DNA from: Lamellibrachia columna
Lineage: Eukaryota; Annelida; Polychaeta; Sabellida; Siboglinidae
Assembly: GCA_963662155.1 (NCBI GenBank)
Contig: OY759265.1
Span: 44,843,906-44,907,905 of the forward strand
Direction: 5' to 3'
DNA length: 64,000 nucleotides
The notes below the pieces were generated by a model, which worked only from the letters and a program-made list of their open reading frames with translations, was not told where the DNA came from and made no database searches. The translations under genes were made by a program, and so were the position numbers. Positions 49,185 through 60,309 of the stretch are shown here, in pieces. Each line of letters starts with the position of its first letter. The first letter of the stretch is position 1.

Positions 49185-50267
49185 CAGGGTTGGCAGGTTT
49201 ATGGCAGGATGGTTTTTACCGGTAAAAACTGCAGGCAGTAAGGCAGTTTAAGGCATAGAAAATGCCTTAAACATATTTCATAAAAAAACCAATAAAAGTA
49301 TTATATTAAACATGCCCTAAAGTATGACATAAGTATTAATAATTCCCTTCTCAATTGTTACATATGTGCTAGAGATGTAAGAAACAGGTTTAAGGCAGTT
49401 TAGGGCATAGAAAGGCCATTTAGCCATTAAAAGCATGTCCTATACCTAAGTATAACAGAAGTATAGTTTTTGTAGTTCCCTTCTCAATTATTAAGCCTGC
49501 TAGAGGTGTGAGATACAGGCATGAGGCAGTTTACTTGCCTATTATTTCTAGTAGAGGTGTGGTATTGAAGTCTACTAAAGTTGGTTGCAAATAAACTCAA
49601 TTGCTTTACACCTGCTAGAGGTGTGGTATTGAAGTCTACTAAGGTTGGTTGAAAATAAACTCAAGGTGTTACAAATGATCCAAAGGTGTTGTTTTCAAGT
49701 ACTATATAAAGCTTCCCCTGCACACTAATAATCAAACATTTCATTTTGTGTAGAAACCTGATACATTCCTTACAAAAGAGTAGCTGCTGGTGACTTGTGT
49801 ATAGCAATAATTCATTTTGTTTTGCAATCATGGCCAACAAAGGTGGTAGACCCCAAGATGGTGTTTGGGAACATTTTGTAAGAGTGACAAAGGATGGCAA
49901 ATTGTGAATACTGATTAGTCAAATTGTCTCAAAATTGTTACCGCGTGCTGCGTGGAATCAAGGACTTGGACTGGTAAAATGTGAAGACCGATTAGTCAAT
50001 AGCTGGAATGTATAATATATATGTCAATAAACTTCCTGTCATTTTTGTAAAAAAATCATGAAATAAAACTAAGTTTAAGATTTATTTTTGTTTGTAGTTT
50101 GATTTAATATATACAATGTACATGTGTTTTATAATAACAGAATCTTCAGTGTGCCTTTGGACAGGGATAGCTTTAAGGCAATTTGAGGCAGTTTTAACCA
50201 CTTTAGGGCAGTTTAGGGCACATGCCGTGCCAAAAACAGGTTTAAGGCCGCCTTAAACCCAACCCTG
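49185..50267 (+). mobile_element. hAT-type DNA transposon relic in COX6C intron 3
   Basis: Ends CAGGGTTGG and CCAACCCTG are inverted repeats, and both flanks carry the identical 8-base target duplication CCCCTGGA (49177-49184 and 50268-50275), the hAT hallmark. Subterminal sequence is full of TTTAAGGCAGTTT-like repeats on both sides. Inside, 49830-49907 encodes the start of a BED-zinc-finger transposase before a stop. Length 1083 bases, non-autonomous. Confidence 0.85.
49830..49907 (+). pseudogene. N-terminal stub of a hAT transposase (BED finger start)
   Basis: The frame reads MANKGGRPQDGVWEHFVRVT, then KDGKL and a stop. Many hAT transposases begin K-G-G-R-P-x-x-x-V-W-E-x-F, the first strand of the BED finger. 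The zinc ligands and catalytic domain are missing. Confidence 0.65.
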
Positions 50268-50367
50268 CCCCTGGATGTTTAACAATAAAATAATACTAAA
50301 CATCGTCACTGCGCCAATGGGTACAATAAATAATACAAAAGAAAGCTTACCCAAATGACTGCAGTGT

Positions 50368-50461
50368 TCACCATCCCTCTCCAACAGCACCACCTGGCTT
50401 CACTGACTGGAATACGCCAACGTCTCGCATTCGCTCAAAATCCTTCTGCACATCCAAGTTC
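50368..50461 (-). CDS. COX6C: COX6C second coding exon with stop
   Basis: After a TATCAG acceptor the exon encodes NLDVQKDFERMRDVGVFQSV followed by KPGGAVGEGW and TGA (50370-50368). The exon continues as 3' UTR to a GTAAGC donor at 50350-50349. Confidence 0.95.
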
Positions 50462-53400
50462 CTGATATACAAATGAAATTCACAGGTGAAGGTGTTTTTT
50501 ATTTACAGCAACAAAAACATATTTCATATTAACCACATTACTACATATATAGGGACACCGATTTTCAGCGATCACGGAAAATGGATGGAACTCACAGATG
50601 TGATTTTAAAAATGGACTGTAACTTTTTAAATGAAAATTACATGGTACTGTTTGATGCATTTATTTGTCAGATGATTTAAATTGAAATTGTTGTCGTCCA
50701 GCTAGCTTCAATGAGTTTTCATTTACGTTGCCAATCAATGTGGAAAGTGTGCACCAAAAACCTCAGTGAATTGTCAAAATGTCTTGTTTTCATTTTCTGC
50801 GATATGATGCATTGATATGCATACAGTGTATCAATGCATTGCCAAAATACGGATGGAAACAGCTATTTATTTATACTAGTATCTATCTTTCCTCTTCTTC
50901 AGTCAATTAGTTAATCAATGGAGTTGTGAATTATCATTAGCAATGAGCGCGTTGATAATATTTGGAAGAATGTGTTTTTATAGTTTCACTGATTGGCCGT
51001 TATATCATACTATTTAGTCAATCACAGTTAAAGACACCAATTTCACCGAATCAGACCTTTTTATCGATGGCCGTCGATTCATCCAGGCGGCCACGGCCTG
51101 TACTAGTGATGCACATTACAGTACTTACTACTAATCTATGCCAATTCGGTATAAAATACTTCTTCCTTGCCAGTGACAGATTGCTGCCAAGGCAAAGTCC
51201 GCACATACAAGGGAAACCCCTAGGGCTTCATATTTGAAAACAACAGGCGATAAATCGCTCGCCTAAATATGCCAAATTAATTTAGGCGAGCGAATTTGTT
51301 AGTTTTTTTTTTACTGTGTGGTGATGCCACCATTTCCCATTTGGAGTATGTCGTTGTCGCCACGAAATTTTAATTGGTGCTTGTTGGCACTGACTTTTGT
51401 ACAAAGAAATTAATGTTTATTTTATAATAAACCCCATACATTCTGATTGCAATTGGTGAAACAGTTTTGAATTGCAACATGTCACTGATTACTGTAGACC
51501 ATAGCCTGGCCCTAGGCAAAGCCAGTGTACTGTGCCCGAGCTATGCCCATGGCCACGACACTGGTTTCCTGTGCGACTTCGTTTAGGCGGTTTGAAAATT
51601 GCAATTGAAATTCACAAATATGCCACATATAAGAATTAGATGTATAGTCATAACTCATAAATGCAGTTTACTAGGCAACACCAGGGCATCATATTTGAGG
51701 CGAGCGATCGTTCCTGCTCCCTATCGCAAATCAATAATCTATGGAGCGATTTATCGCTCGCATCAATTGTTAAAATCGCTCGCTGCCTGCAAGTGTTCAT
51801 CTTGACAAGTAGTTTCTTGAGTATTATATTCACTAGGAAAGTCTAACCTCTTTATAACGTAGTGTTCGGGCTCCAATATTCGGAATTGGCTGCCCGCTGC
51901 ACCAAGATTGCAAGAACGCCATTGAAGCTATGCGGTTTATAATAAAGTTATCAAATGAGTGGACTAATGTCGATGTGTATTATGTTTAAATGTCACATAC
52001 TGTTGTATGTCGAACTGAATAAAATACGTGTATACATGTACAGTTATGGAATAATTAATTGATCAACAATATTTCGCTACGATCCGATTGACCGACTACG
52101 CTGTAATGGGAATCGAAAATAATAACCTGGATCTGAACTACCGAAAATGTATGACTTGACACGGAGTGTAAAAGTTGATTAGACATTGAAAACGATAATT
52201 TTAGGAATTGTTCCACTTCGTCTTTCAACCGCCCTGAACACATAATTTCACAATGCACATCTCCGGTACCACTTAACATTGATTTACTGTTTCATGTGCG
52301 GATGACAAATTCGTATTTTTGCGCACTAGTGTGAGTTGTGCGTTTGGCATTATGATGCAATGGAAGCATGCCATTTCACCCCAGTTGATATCGGTGTTGC
52401 CTGCTAAGCTGCATTTATGAGTTATGACTATACATCTAATTCTTATATGTGGCGTATTTTTGAATCTCAACTGCAATTTTCAAACCGCCTAAGCAAAGTC
52501 GCACACGAGACCAGTACCGCGTCGTGGCCACGGCACACACCGCCACTGGCCTTGCCTACGGCAATCGGTGATATGTTGCAATTCAAAACCGTTTCACCAA
52601 TTGCAATGTATGGGGTTTACTAAAGAAAACATTAATTTGTTTGTACAAAAGTCGGCGCCAACAAGCACCAATTAAACTTTCATGAAGACGACAGAATCCG
52701 AATGGGAAATGGTGGTGCCACCACACGGTAAAAAAAAACAACTAACAAATCGCTCGCCTAATTTAATCTGGCATATTTGGGCAAGCGATTTATCACTCGC
52801 CTATTGGTTTCAAATGTGAAGCCCTGCAACACCAATATAAACTGGGGTGAAATGGCTTGCGTCCATTGCATCATAATGCCAAACACACAACTCAAACTCA
52901 GTGCGCAAAAAAATTAATTTGTCACCTGCACATGAAACAGTGAATCAATGTTAAGTGGTACCGAAGATGTGTGTCGTGAATTTATGTGTTCACAGCGGCT
53001 GAAAGATGAACTGGAACAATTACTAAAATTGTCGTTTTCAATGTTTATTCAACTTTAACACTCTGTGTCAACTCATATGCGTTTTCGGTAGCTCAGATGC
53101 AGGTTATTATTTCCGATTCAGCGTTGTCGGTCAATCAGATTGTAGCGAAGTATTGCTGATCCCTTAACTATTCCGTAACTGTACACGTATTTTATTCAGT
53201 TCAACATACAACGGTATGTGACATTGAAACATAATACACACCGACGCTAGTCCACTAATTTAATAATTTTTTTATAAACTGCGTGGCCAACGTAACTTCG
53301 ATGGTGTTCTTCCTAGTGAATATAATACTCAAGAACGAACACTTGCAGGCAGCGAGCGATTTTAACAATTTACGCGAGCGATCGCTTGCCTCAAACGTGA

Positions 53401-53890
53401 TGGATGCCCTGATAATATTGCAGATAACACGTAGACAGCTACCCTCAACACACATGATCGCATGTTAACAAAATGAATGCTATGAAACATCAAATGTCTG
53501 AAATGTTACGCTGACTGCATGAGCCAATGGTGTATCAAATTAATGTTAATAACCACAATACAATGACACGCCCTAAGGAGCTTTCGTGGTCAACACAAAT
53601 CAATGTTAGGCGCCCACCAGAAACAGTGTGCAGTGACAATGATATACGGCAACAAAAACATCTCATTAACTTGGAGCCTCCCACAAACATGTATACGTCT
53701 CTATAAAAACAAGCACACCTGCATTGAACCCTTACTTGTAGAATTCAGCATATTTCCTCTTCTTTGGTTCCATGACGCCAAATTTCCACGCGGCTGTTAC
53801 AGAGAGTGTGAAGATCAGCCCATACACGAACTGGCGCTGAAGTTGCGACTTGAGCAAGCCACGCAGCTGGGGTTTCGGTAGAGCCTGCAT
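50368..53890 (-). CDS. COX6C: Cytochrome c oxidase subunit 6C (two coding exons, spliced)
   Basis: Exons 53736-53890 and 50368-50461 join (TAC AA|G AAC) into 249 bases, an 82-residue protein. COX6C is a small single-span subunit of respiratory complex IV in the inner mitochondrial membrane, around the catalytic core. The N-terminus reads MQALPKPQLRGLL, matching the family's L-P-K-P-x-x-R-G-L-L; residues 21-39 (FVYGLIFTLSVTAAWKFGV) form the transmembrane helix; KKRKYAEFYKN and KDFERMRDVGVFQSVK match the family's Y-A-x-F-Y and K-D-F-E-x-M-R-x-x-G-x-F-Q-S motifs. Mammalian COX6C is about 75 residues; this one has a PGGAVGEGW extension. The ATG lies one base inside its exon, so the first exon is non-coding. 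No defect is seen. Confidence 0.95.
51222..53410. mobile_element. Outer copy of a roughly 1.05-kb DNA transposon, split by its own sibling
   Basis: The outer copy consists of 51222-51682 and 52834-53410. Its ends AGGGCTTCATATTTGA and, inverted, AGGGCATCCATCACGTTTGA match each other and the ends of the inner copy. Subterminal hairpins around GCGATAAATCGCTCGCC are prominent. No transposase is seen. It lies within COX6C intron 2. The flanks do not show a clear target duplication, so the outermost bases may be lost. Confidence 0.75.
51683..52825. mobile_element. Inner copy of the same transposon, inserted in opposite orientation
   Basis: The inner copy has ends AGGGCATCATATTTGA and, inverted, AGGGCTTCACATTTGA. 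It is flanked by the exact 8-base duplication GCAACACC (51675-51682 and 52826-52833). Its sequence is the reverse complement of the outer copy: 52393-52825 mirrors 51223-51682, and 51683-52392 mirrors 52834-53410. The 8-base duplication suggests a hAT-like integration mechanism. Confidence 0.85.
53736..53890 (-). CDS. COX6C: COX6C first coding exon
   Basis: The acceptor TTTGCAG ends at 53892, the ATG is at 53890-53888, and the donor is GTAAGG. It encodes the N-terminus, the transmembrane helix and the matrix/intermembrane junction up to YAEFY. Confidence 0.95.
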
Positions 53891-53899
53891 TCTGCAAAG

Positions 53900-54980
53900 A
53901 CAACAGGACAAAGTTAGGAAATTGTGTGTGAAAGCCACTAACTATAACTGTTACAACACTACTGCAATAGTTTCATTGACTATCATGATGCATTGATAGT
54001 TTGATGTATTGCTACACCCCTCGGTTGTTAATGTTGTGAACAATAATTATTTCTTGTGAACATTTAGCTGTCATTGAAGAAGTATGTTTGTCCTACAAAC
54101 AGTACAAAGTAGCCCAGTTTCCCTGGTTTGTTTGTGTGGCACGTGAAAAATCAAGAAAACCACAGAAAATAACTGCTGTCATGATACAGAACCTGCTTGT
54201 GAAAGTTAAACACAAGGCACGTTGAATAGTTGTACATTGCCATGGAAACTGCACATTGATTATCACTATAAGTCTAACAAGGTCAACGACAGCAGTACAA
54301 CTGACATTGTCATGACTGTGGGCTATCCATCATGGGAAATGGTTTCAACATATACTACCTGATTTATTTCACTCAAGATTCACAAAGCCAAATGCGTCAA
54401 AGCAATTGTGATCCAATTTTTATCGGATGTTCTGCATGAGTATGAACAAAACACAAATTGTGGACACAATCTTCATTAACACAAAATCACAGCAAGAATA
54501 TCGCGTACTACGAACCAACTGGTCATGCTGCCATTGGAGTCAGGCAAATGCCAGAGTCAACTTGATAGCAACTAGTACCTGCGTACGATGAATGGGGTCA
54601 ACACTGACACGGCCACCATGTTCCAACAAAATCACGTCGCGTGACGAAGTGATCATTCACTGTCCTATACCGTATCCGTAGCATTACATACCAGAGCGCA
54701 GTTATTGTGTTTTACATTGGCGCCTAAAACTCTCGTATGGGATCAAAACAACCGTTATTGAAACATTCCGACATAACAACTTCGCAGCTTGACTCTAGCC
54801 TACCGTGCTTGAGAACAGTTCCTTTATACAAAAAGTGCGTATTTGATCAAAGTAAATCGTTTTATCAAACTTTACCCTGAATATACATTGTGTTAACGTT
54901 AACGGGTTTATCGTTAAAGCTATATCACCACATATTTCGAGCAAACAGACTTTAAAAATTAAGCGAAAAGAGGAGCGCTC
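53900..54980. other. COX6C intron 1
   Basis: About 1.1 kb between the non-coding exon and the first coding exon; no repeat or RNA gene was recognised. Confidence 0.5.
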
Positions 54981-54982
54981 AC

Positions 54983-55065
54983 CTGACGTTCCACTGGTAC
55001 CAGTCGACCTCTGACAACAGAAACCTCTCGACTCAAGGACGCGTGCGTGAGCTAGCCCACAATGC
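54983..55065 (-). other. COX6C: COX6C non-coding first exon (5' UTR)
   Basis: A GTGAGC donor at 54982-54981 closes an exon-like stretch with CpG-rich sequence upstream (minus sense). It has no ATG in frame with the coding exon. The transcription start is a guess from base composition. Confidence 0.55.
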
Positions 55066-55155
55066 GCTGGGCCATCCGGTCGATTCGTGACAGGTTTGTT
55101 ATACGCTAGATGTCACCAGGAGTTAGCGTAAACATGTCACGACCATAGAGTTACA

Positions 55156-55606
55156 AGAGGGTTCAGCCTCCTGTTACGTTTCCCATTGGCGACCATGTTA
55201 ACGTTTTGCACGATTATAAGAAAACGGGACCATCACAAATTCTGAAACTTCTTACCTGCCGTTGCCATCATCTCAGTGACATGCTGATCGAGTTTAGTCA
55301 AAGTCTCCTACTTGTAACTCATTTAAAATGCATGAACGTGCCATACCCGTAAAGGTTTACCAATTTCTGCATGAATTACTACGCACCCGTGCCTTGCTGC
55401 GAAAAAATTGCCAAAAATCCTTCCGCCTATTGAAATCATCTAAAAATCCACAGTTATATTGCCAACATGTTCTACCAGCAAACTTGCCAATGTGCCTGGT
55501 TCAAATGCAGCTATGTCAGATGATATGATTTTTTGAAAATAAAACATCTAAAATTACTGTGCCCTACATTCGTGTAACACACCAGGAAGTCTAACTGAGG
55601 CATGAT
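55156..55606. repeat. 450-bp interspersed repeat, copy 2, beside the COX6C promoter
   Basis: Close direct copy of 40467-40920, starting about 90 bases upstream of the COX6C first exon. It keeps the 66-codon frame (55328-55528; MHERAIPVKVYQFLHELLRT). Most differences between the two frames change amino acids, which argues against coding constraint. Confidence 0.85.
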
Positions 55607-55763
55607 CCCAAGAGCGATAAGCCAGCTCACTGCAGTGAAGCGAGCGTGGACCACTGGCCGATATTTCATTGCACGGCAGAAACAGTTGCATCCACTGCAT
55701 GACACATAGGATAGTACTGTTTATAATGTGAACATAGCATGTCACAAATAGTTGTCTAACATA

Positions 55764-55764
<1 letters not shown>

Positions 55765-55842
<78 letters not shown>
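55765..55842. repeat. (GTAA)n microsatellite
   Basis: About nineteen perfect tetranucleotide units. Confidence 0.97.
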
Positions 55843-55849
55843 TAATTTA

Positions 55850-56048
55850 TTTCCTCCTCACCATCATCATGTACAATATAAGGCAAACAAAAGCAGTGGA
55901 GATGAGGTGGCTACCAGAGAAGTATAAACTTATCGGGCTAATAGCCAGCCAGTTTCGATCATGTTTAGTGGTGCTACTGTTATAGTTAATATGTTATGAT
56001 ATTTAATATACAAAGTGCATGGATATATTGTACACGTAATAAGGTATT

Positions 56049-56140
<92 letters not shown>

Positions 56141-56480
56141 CTATATACTAATAATCTCTTATTAGTACTGTATATCTATAGATATATGATGAAAACTGGG
56201 TGCTGTACAGTATAAACAGTGGGCCTCCAGTGGGTTCTTGCCGTGCAGCAGCATGAATGTCACTGGTCCATGCCGGCATCACTTTATCATGTGTCAACTG
56301 ATAAGAACTCAGCGGTCTTGTTTTACTAACGGGTGTTCTATTTATGTCTATGGTCACGACTCGCAATCACTAGTGTATGGTTTTGTTAGTTTCTTATCGG
56401 TTGTACGACGTATGGTGCGTCAATTCTGGGAGTGTTTTGTTGATATTCCAAATTATATGGTTAGCCTTCATTCAACGCTT
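55850..56480. other. Intergenic DNA with a (TA)n array
   Basis: Contains a (TA)n tract at 56050-56139; no gene recognised. Confidence 0.5.
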
Positions 56481-56489
56481 GATTGACGC

Positions 56490-56665
56490 AAGATTGTCAT
56501 CCCAAACAACAACTTCCAGATAGCAAGTGGACAAGGAAGCCATAATTGACAGATATCTGATAAGGGCGGGCTACACATAGATGAGAAAATTGTTGGACTC
56601 TCGATAAGCAAATGGCTTCCTTGTCCACTTGCCATCTGGAACTTGTTGTTTGGGATGGCAATCTT
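56490..56665. repeat. 176-bp palindrome within the LINE 3' end
   Basis: Arms 56490-56543 and 56612-56665 (54 bases each, only a few mismatches) surround a 68-base loop; both contain CCACTTGC or its complement and CCAAACAACAA or its complement. Confidence 0.9.
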
Positions 56666-57272
56666 GTTAAATCTTGTTAAATCTGCTAGCATTAACACAA
56701 TCATTTGGCACTTTGTTCCATTCATTTATCACCCTCTGTGAGAAAGAATACTTTCTCATGTCCAACCTACACTGTTCCTTAACTAATGCTGCTTTGTATC
56801 CTCTGGTTCTAATGCCTTCTTTAAGTTTGAAGAACATATTCCTATCAACATCTTCATAACCGTTCACTATTTTAAACACTTCTACTTGGCCTCCTCTTAG
56901 TCTCCTGGTCTCTAGTGTTGTCAAACTACATTGTAATAAGCGCCTTTCATAACTAAGGTCTCTCAATTCTGGAATCATTTTAGTTGCTCGTCATTGTATT
57001 CTTTCTAGCTTGTCTATATCCTTCTTGCGATACGACCTCCATGCTTGTATACAATATTCCAAATGTGGTTTCATTATTGCTTTGTACAAGGGTAAAATTA
57101 GCTGTTTCTCCTTATACGTGATTGCTCTCTTAATTAGCCGTACAATTTAATTTCCTTTCGGAGCAGCAATCCCACATTGCTCTGAAACTTTCATGTCAAA
57201 ACTAAATGTTACTCCTAAGTCCCTTTCTTGTGTGGTTCTGCCTAGTACAGCATCCCCCATTATATATTCGTC
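56490..57272 (-). mobile_element. 5'-truncated CR1/Jockey-group LINE fragment with an inverted 3' end
   Basis: On the minus strand, from 57272 leftwards, it reads HLEYCIQAWRSYRKKD, then RRLRGGQVEVFKIVNG and KYSFSQRVINEWNKVP, ending VNASRFNKI. From about 56690 to 56544 the family's 3' end (encoding IDRYL, RAGYT and its 3' UTR) is present in the opposite orientation. A second partial 3' UTR (56490-56543) follows in the original orientation. The 5' end at 57272 is an abrupt truncation next to pogo-derived sequence. Confidence 0.85.
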
Positions 57273-57289
57273 ATCCAACACTTGGTCGT

Positions 57290-59080
57290 TATGTGAAATA
57301 CGCCATGAGGAGTGTAGATACTGAAGACCGATGCTACAAGAAGTCGTGTGTTACTAAACAGGTAGGTCTTGGTATAAAGTATATATTTAGAGTGAATACA
57401 TTTTGAGCCTACATGTGTACATACATGTGTACGTACTTACGTACGCATGTCTATTCGTCTATCCGTAGATTTAATGTTCTACACGTCTACTGTTTCCAGG
57501 TGTTTATCGATGCTGAGGAGGAAGCCTTGTCGACTTACCTGATCACATCATCGATGTTTCATGGTCTAATTCGGTGTGCTACTAGGCGACTAGCATACGA
57601 GTACACTGAGCGAAATGGAAAGACATGCCCATCTTCATGGCATGCCAATAAAATGGCGGGAGTTGATTGGTTGCATGGTTTCCTTAAGCGGAGAAACGAT
57701 CTCGGTTTGCGGATGCCCGAGGCAACTGCTTTGTCGCGTGCTACTAGCTTCAACGTAACACATGTGTCTCAGTTCTTTGACAATTTTGAAACCATTATCT
57801 GTTGGCATATGAACCGCGCCATATATGGAACTTAGATTAAACTGGTTTGACAACCGTTCAGAAACCTCGCAAAGTGTTGACCCAAAAGAGACTGAAACAG
57901 GTTGGTCAAATAAATTCCGCTGAGCGCAGCATTCATGTCTCCCTTTGTTGCTGCATAAATTCCTACATATTTCCACGTGTAAACTTCCGCGACCACACGA
58001 TAAGCGGGGCTCCAAATGGAAGTCTTGGTTTAGCCAACCTGTCTGGATAGATGAATTCTGAATTGTTCCCTAAGGTGCTAGAGCACTTCATCGAGCACAT
58101 GGATGTATCTGTAACGAAACGTGGAGATATAATCATGGATAACCATGAAAGTCACATTTATGTAGAGGTGGTGAAATGTCGTGAGGAAAAAGGGTTGTCT
58201 ATTGTCACGTTCCCCCAACACTGCAGTCATCGAATGCAGCCCTTAGATGTTGGAGTATATGGGCCCATTAAACGGTAAACGAAAATCACCATTTTTGATG
58301 TTGTAAAACTGAGTGGGCAAGCGTTTGGTAAAGCGTTCTCACATTGCAACATAACGTCATTATTCAAAACAACCAGCATCTATCCCATGAACAGGAATGC
58401 ATTCTCCGACGATGCGTTCCTGTCTGCGGCCGTCACTGACAGATGCGTTGATGTGAATACACCTGCGACAGAACCAGCACCATCGATCAGTCAAGGATCA
58501 CCAGCAGCATCTACCAGTCAAGGATTATCAGCAGCATCAACATGTAAAGCATCACCTGAGTAATCTGAGGGGCACACGCCTGAGGACCTATGGCCATACC
58601 CGAAGGCAACTCCTCGAAAAGCAATTGCAACAACATGGAGAAAAAGAAAATCGGCCATCATCACCGACACTCCCGAGAAAGAAGAGTTACTAAACAGAAT
58701 AAAGGTAAACATTGTCACAAAACCAAAGAGGCCGAAGAAAACATGTCTCCCTTTCGTACAGGACAAACATGTCGACCCGGACTCGAGCAAACCAGGAACA
58801 GGTTACACAGAGGTTACACAGACATCGGCAACGGTATGCACGATTAAAGGGCATACGCGACAAGGACGTGGAAGATGACGAGCAAAATCGTGCGGACCTC
58901 CACATCCACAAAGACAAGTATGTAGTTGTGTCATACGCTTGAAAAATTACATTACATCGGCTATGTGTTGGATGGAAAGTTGAGGATAGAGACATTGAAG
59001 TTCGCTTCTTACGGAAGGCACACAAGATAGACAATGCTTTTGTAGATCCGGTTGTCGAGGACATTCATATGTGTACGGCA
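57290..59080 (+). pseudogene. Degenerate pogo/Tigger-type (Tc1/mariner superfamily) transposase
   Basis: Several plus-strand frames, linked by frameshifts and stops, follow the order of a pogo-group transposase. These are EEEALSTYL and AGVDWLHGFLKRRNDLGLR (DNA-binding CENP-B-type domain), MPEATALSRATSFN, then WNLD-stop-TGLTTVQ, INSAERSIHVSLCC, GDIIMDNHESH and HRMQPLDVGVYGPIKR. C-terminal segments follow (GQAFGKAFSHCNITS; TDTPEKEEL; IEVRFLRKAHK). The three catalytic Asp codons are at 57835, 58138 and 58246, each intact. The Glu after the first Asp is a TAA stop, and a Trp after SG is TAG (58048). A TTTCCAG before EEEALS and a GTAGGT after 57361 resemble an intron. No inverted ends were located. 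Confidence 0.85.
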
Positions 59081-59084
59081 GTTA

Positions 59085-59860
59085 ATGTTAAAACATACAT
59101 AAGTGGCTCATATGTCCCAACCTTCCCCTACTTGAGTCACGGTAATACTGTCTGTAGACGTGCTTTTTCAACTTTATTAGATAATTTTATTAATTTACAT
59201 AGATACTCGTCGATCACACCAGCGTCACTCGTGGATTCGCCTTATTTTTAGTCAACTGTTTTCTAGTCCAAGCGATGACGCCACCAATGAATTCTGGTTT
59301 TGGACTACGCCCTCGACTGCTCGCTAAGTGAAACCGTGCTGGATGTTTAATATATCCGACGCAGAGGAATTTGATATTATTAATAGCTGTGTGGAAGCAA
59401 ATCAAGGGGATACCGACAAAAAGCGAGTCGCATGCCGACACAGCCAATGCGCTTTTTGAAATTCGTGGAAACACGACACATTGATAAATCACATCCATCG
59501 GTGTCCCTGTCAGAATGTGCGCCCGCCTTATATATAAATGATGCAATACGTATAGCTAGTAGCTTCACTCATATCAAGTGAAATTAGTAGGTATACCTAT
59601 TAACTTACGTTAAGTTATACAATACAGTGAAAGAGCTACCGAATTGCTATCGAAATTGTAAAAACTACCTGCGATAGTCATTCCTAGTTAAAATGAATGT
59701 GTATATACCTTCATAGTTTAAAACATATTGACATCTGTCCCCCTTTTCTACACTCTCCTCTGTCATCTGTTTCATTCTCTCCTCTATCTATCCTCTATTT
59801 CTCTTTCCCTTTCTCCTCTCTAACCTTTCCTCTCTCTCCTCTCTGTTTCTCATCTACACA
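59085..59860. other. Intergenic DNA without recognised feature
   Basis: Sequence after the pogo relic, ending in a CT-rich run (59740-59850). No gene or element boundary recognised. Confidence 0.4.
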
Positions 59861-60180
59861 TGGGCGTCGGGAGTGGGGGGGGGGGGGCAAGGGGGCATAT
59901 GCCCCCCTGGATCTGGATGTTTGTAAAATTTAGGTCTTTTATGGCAAGTAGATTGTTTACTATTTGTGCTAAGTAGATCATCTAGTATATTTGTTAATTA
60001 GTTATATACAATTATATAATTATTGTTCACCGAAAGTAGACATTTTGGTAAATATAAACATTTCTGGTCGAAATCAGACAGCAGCATTTTTGCCCCTCTC
60101 TGGAAGTGTAAAGATTTCTGGTCGATATCAGACATAAGAACTTTTGTCCCTCTCTGGAATAAAGCCTGCGGACGCCCCTG
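59861..60180. mobile_element. Small non-autonomous DNA element with GGGCGTC ends
   Basis: The left end TGGGCGTCGGG and the inverted right end GGGGCGTCCG form short inverted repeats. A G-run and GGGGGCATATGCCCCCC palindrome lie near the left end. A segment of about 50 bases with TTTCTGGTCGA and CCCCTCTCTGGA is present twice near the right end. No coding capacity. Confidence 0.55.
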
Positions 60181-60309
60181 CCTCAACAGTTTATAATATT
60201 ATTATCTCCTTTCTCACCGCTCTTGCTCATCGATTTTCCACGCTCCGTGATGTGGCGCCACCGTTTGTCGCAAACACCAGGGCATGGAATCAGAGCGTAT
60301 GTTCCATAG

